DNA from: DTGL01 sp038895395
GTDB taxonomy: Archaea > Iainarchaeota > Iainarchaeia > Iainarchaeales > DTGL01
Direction: 5' to 3'
DNA: 24,567 nucleotides
Assembly: GCA_038895395.1 (NCBI GenBank)
Contig: JAWANJ010000010.1
Span: 1 to 24,567, forward strand
The notes under the pieces are model-generated. The model searched no databases. It had not been told where the DNA came from and was given only the letters and a program-made list of their open reading frames with translations. Of this stretch, positions 23,073-24,567 are shown piece by piece; within the stretch, counting starts at the first letter, position 1; each line of letters opens with the position of its first letter. The position numbers were made by a program, and so were the translations under genes.

Positions 23073-24567
23073 TTATTTGCCTAGCTTTACTGTTTTTGGT
23101 ATTAGGCTTCTTTTTATACGCCCTTTGCTTGCTTTTACCTTGTACTCACCTTCGCCAAGCTGGAAAGTCACTTTACCGTCTTCGCCCGCAAATTTAGTTG
23201 ACAAGAGTTTACCTTCCTTGAAAACCCTTATCTCGCTATTGTCCATTGGTTTGCCAAGGAAGTTCTTTGCTCTAACTGAGGCTAAGTAGCCTGTAGTTTC
23301 AACTTCAAGGAAAATTATTTGGCTGAGAATAATAAGAAGTAACAGCAAAAGCAAGAATAGGAAGCCTAAGTCACCTATGACTCCTAAGCCAAAGAATCCA
23401 GTGGGTGCAACTGTAGCTGTTGGTGTTGCAAGTGATGTCTCAGTAGGTGTTGGTGGCTGTGTTGTTTCCGGCGCTGGACAATCCTGTGGGCATGTTTCGT
23501 AAGATTCATCTGTCTGGCAGATGAAATCACCACAGTAAGGACCTTTTACGCATGTGCCATCTACACAGCTTCTTCCGAACTCACAGGCACAGTCAGCAGC
23601 ACATGTTGAGCAGTTTTCCCATGGGTTGCATACGCCATCGCCACAGAATGAAGGTCGCTCAACTGGAACAAATGGTTGCAAGCAGTCGCTCGGAGCATTC
23701 TCATAAGTTTCACCTTCTTCGCAGATGCCATTGCCTACACATGGAATAATTGCTTTACAGTTTGGGCTGCCATTCTCGCATACTAGTTCTGTACATACTG
23801 GACAAAATGGCTTGGAGCAATCGGAAGGACAATTGCAGTAATTCTCTTTATAAGCATCGCAGATCTTGTCACCACATACTTGTGTGTAATAAGTTCCACC
23901 GCCACCGCCGCCACCTGGTTGTGGCTTTGGCTTAGTGCTTACAGTAAATGGGCTTATATTGAGAGGATCGCTTGTGTTTCCTGCAGCATCTGTTACAGTT
24001 ATTGTGCAGTTGTATGTTCCATCTGCAAGCTCATTGAATGTTATTGTGTTGTTTCCTGCAACAGCTGTGGTTGTTGATGATTCACAGCCGCCAGAGTAGT
24101 TTATTGTTCCTGCCTCTGAGCTATAGAATGTATAATCAGGAGTGTTATCGTTTGTTGGTGATGTTACAGGAGTTACTTCACTAAGAGTTGGCTTTGTTGT
24201 ATCTAATATTATCGTATCAGATCCTGGACTGCTTACATTGCCTGCAGCATCCTGGATCCATACATAAACTGTTTTTGTCCCGTCGCCAGAGCTCAACATG
24301 AATGATGTTGGCTCTGTTGATACAAAGCACGGATCAGAAGGCAATGGTGTTGTTGGTGATTCCTTTACGCACCATTTCACTGCTTCTGAGTCATTGTTTA
24401 TAGCTATGCTAACATTTTGAGTATTTGTATAGTTAGCACCATCAGCTATTGTTATTGTTGGTGTGGATATTGTTTTATCAATCTTTATGATTTTCTCCTG
24501 TACTGATTCTGTATTGCCTGCGTTATCCTCAGAGTAGAACCTGAGGTATGTTGTACCTTCTGTGGAT
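23073..24567 (-). CDS. Surface protein with Ig-like repeats, CGDxxC cysteine repeats and C-terminal membrane helix (5' end missing)
   Basis: The reading frame stays open to the right edge, so only the last 497 residues are visible; the internal GTG at 24380 is not the start. The visible part begins with bacterial-Ig-like repeats (TTYLRFYSEDNAGNTESV, KTVYVWIQDAAGNVSS and a NCTITVTDAAGNTSD copy), then a Gly run, then four cysteine repeats of the form CGDxxCxxxExxxxCxxDC (one degenerate). A Thr/Pro linker leads to one long Leu-rich membrane helix, which is followed by a small beta-sandwich of about 70 residues resembling carboxypeptidase-regulatory domains (LGKPMDNSEIRVFKEGK, GKVTFQLGEGEYKVKA). 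With the Ig and cysteine parts outside, that last domain should face the cytosol, which is unusual. A T-rich terminator follows. Function unknown; a cell-envelope protein by architecture. Confidence 0.82.
   Translation of the reverse strand, partial: STEGTTYLRFYSEDNAGNTESVQEKIIKIDKTISTPTITIADGANYTNTQNVSIAINNDSEAVKWCVKESPTTPLPSDPCFVSTEPTSFMLSSGDGTKTVYVWIQDAAGNVSSPGSDTIILDTTKPTLSEVTPVTSPTNDNTPDYTFYSSEAGTINYSGGCESSTTTAVAGNNTITFNELADGTYNCTITVTDAAGNTSDPLNISPFTVSTKPKPQPGGGGGGGTYYTQVCGDKICDAYKENYCNCPSDCSKPFCPVCTELVCENGSPNCKAIIPCVGNGICEEGETYENAPSDCLQPFVPVERPSFCGDGVCNPWENCSTCAADCACEFGRSCVDGTCVKGPYCGDFICQTDESYETCPQDCPAPETTQPPTPTETSLATPTATVAPTGFFGLGVIGDLGFLFLLLLLLLIILSQIIFLEVETTGYLASVRAKNFLGKPMDNSEIRVFKEGKLLSTKFAGEDGKVTFQLGEGEYKVKASKGRIKRSLIPKTVKLGK
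23470..23885 (-). other. Cysteine-repeat region (four CGDxxC units)
   Basis: Units begin CGDKICDAYKENYC, CVGNGICEEGETYENA, CGDGVCNPWENCSTC and CGDFICQTDESYETC, each closing with a DC pair. The Asp/Gly-rich loop ahead of each Cys pair looks able to bind calcium, like dockerin or EF-hand-type loops, but that is inference. The second unit has lost a cysteine (ENAPSDC). Confidence 0.75.

Noticed and set aside
24378..24380. GTG as start of the right-hand surface gene
   Set aside because: The frame remains open to the window edge and continues in the same Ig-like repeat (TTYLRFYSEDNAGNTESV), so the codon is internal.

Overview
The window is archaeal. It carries both subunits of the archaea-specific family D DNA polymerase, an Orc1/Cdc6 initiator, a Hel308-type helicase, Bud32, an archaeal-type SecF-SecD pair, a UPF0147 protein and an archaeal SepF. 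The DNA is AT-rich, gaps are short (none reaches 200 bases) and promoters look like archaeal TATA boxes. Giant PKD/Ig-like surface proteins with Thr/Pro linkers and CGDxxC cysteine repeats are, from general knowledge, common in DPANN-type archaea (Diapherotrites, Micrarchaeota and relatives). The sequence alone does not fix the phylum.

Layout. (1) 81-3424, minus strand: a secF-secD-bud32 operon for protein export and tRNA t6A modification. (2) 3615-8813, plus strand: UPF0147, PolD small subunit (DP1), PolD large subunit (DP2), tightly packed, closed by a 30-base hairpin and T tracts. (3) 8910-10627: sepF (minus) and orc1/cdc6 (plus), divergent from a shared 167-base gap. Regions 2 and 3 form a replication and division block, and an origin nearby is plausible but not shown. 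(4) 10656-24567, minus strand: three very large cell-surface genes with a Hel308-type helicase gene between them. From upstream to downstream these are the C-terminal part of an Ig-like/cysteine-repeat membrane protein that runs off the right edge, the helicase, a 1683-residue membrane-anchored protein with four PKD domains, and a 1676-residue secreted protein with FlgD-like Ig domains and one PKD domain. The last two are translationally coupled and share stretches of identical PKD-coding DNA.

A recurring feature is the start-site layout GGTG(A), five bases, start codon. The GTG inside the Shine-Dalgarno sequence is often in frame, so the longest ORFs of secD, sepF and the 1676-residue gene begin three codons too early; corrected starts are given here. 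In two gene pairs (secF/secD and the two giant surface genes) the upstream TGA stop also lies inside the next gene's Shine-Dalgarno sequence, a compact stop-restart junction. I saw no tRNA, rRNA, CRISPR array or insertion sequence.
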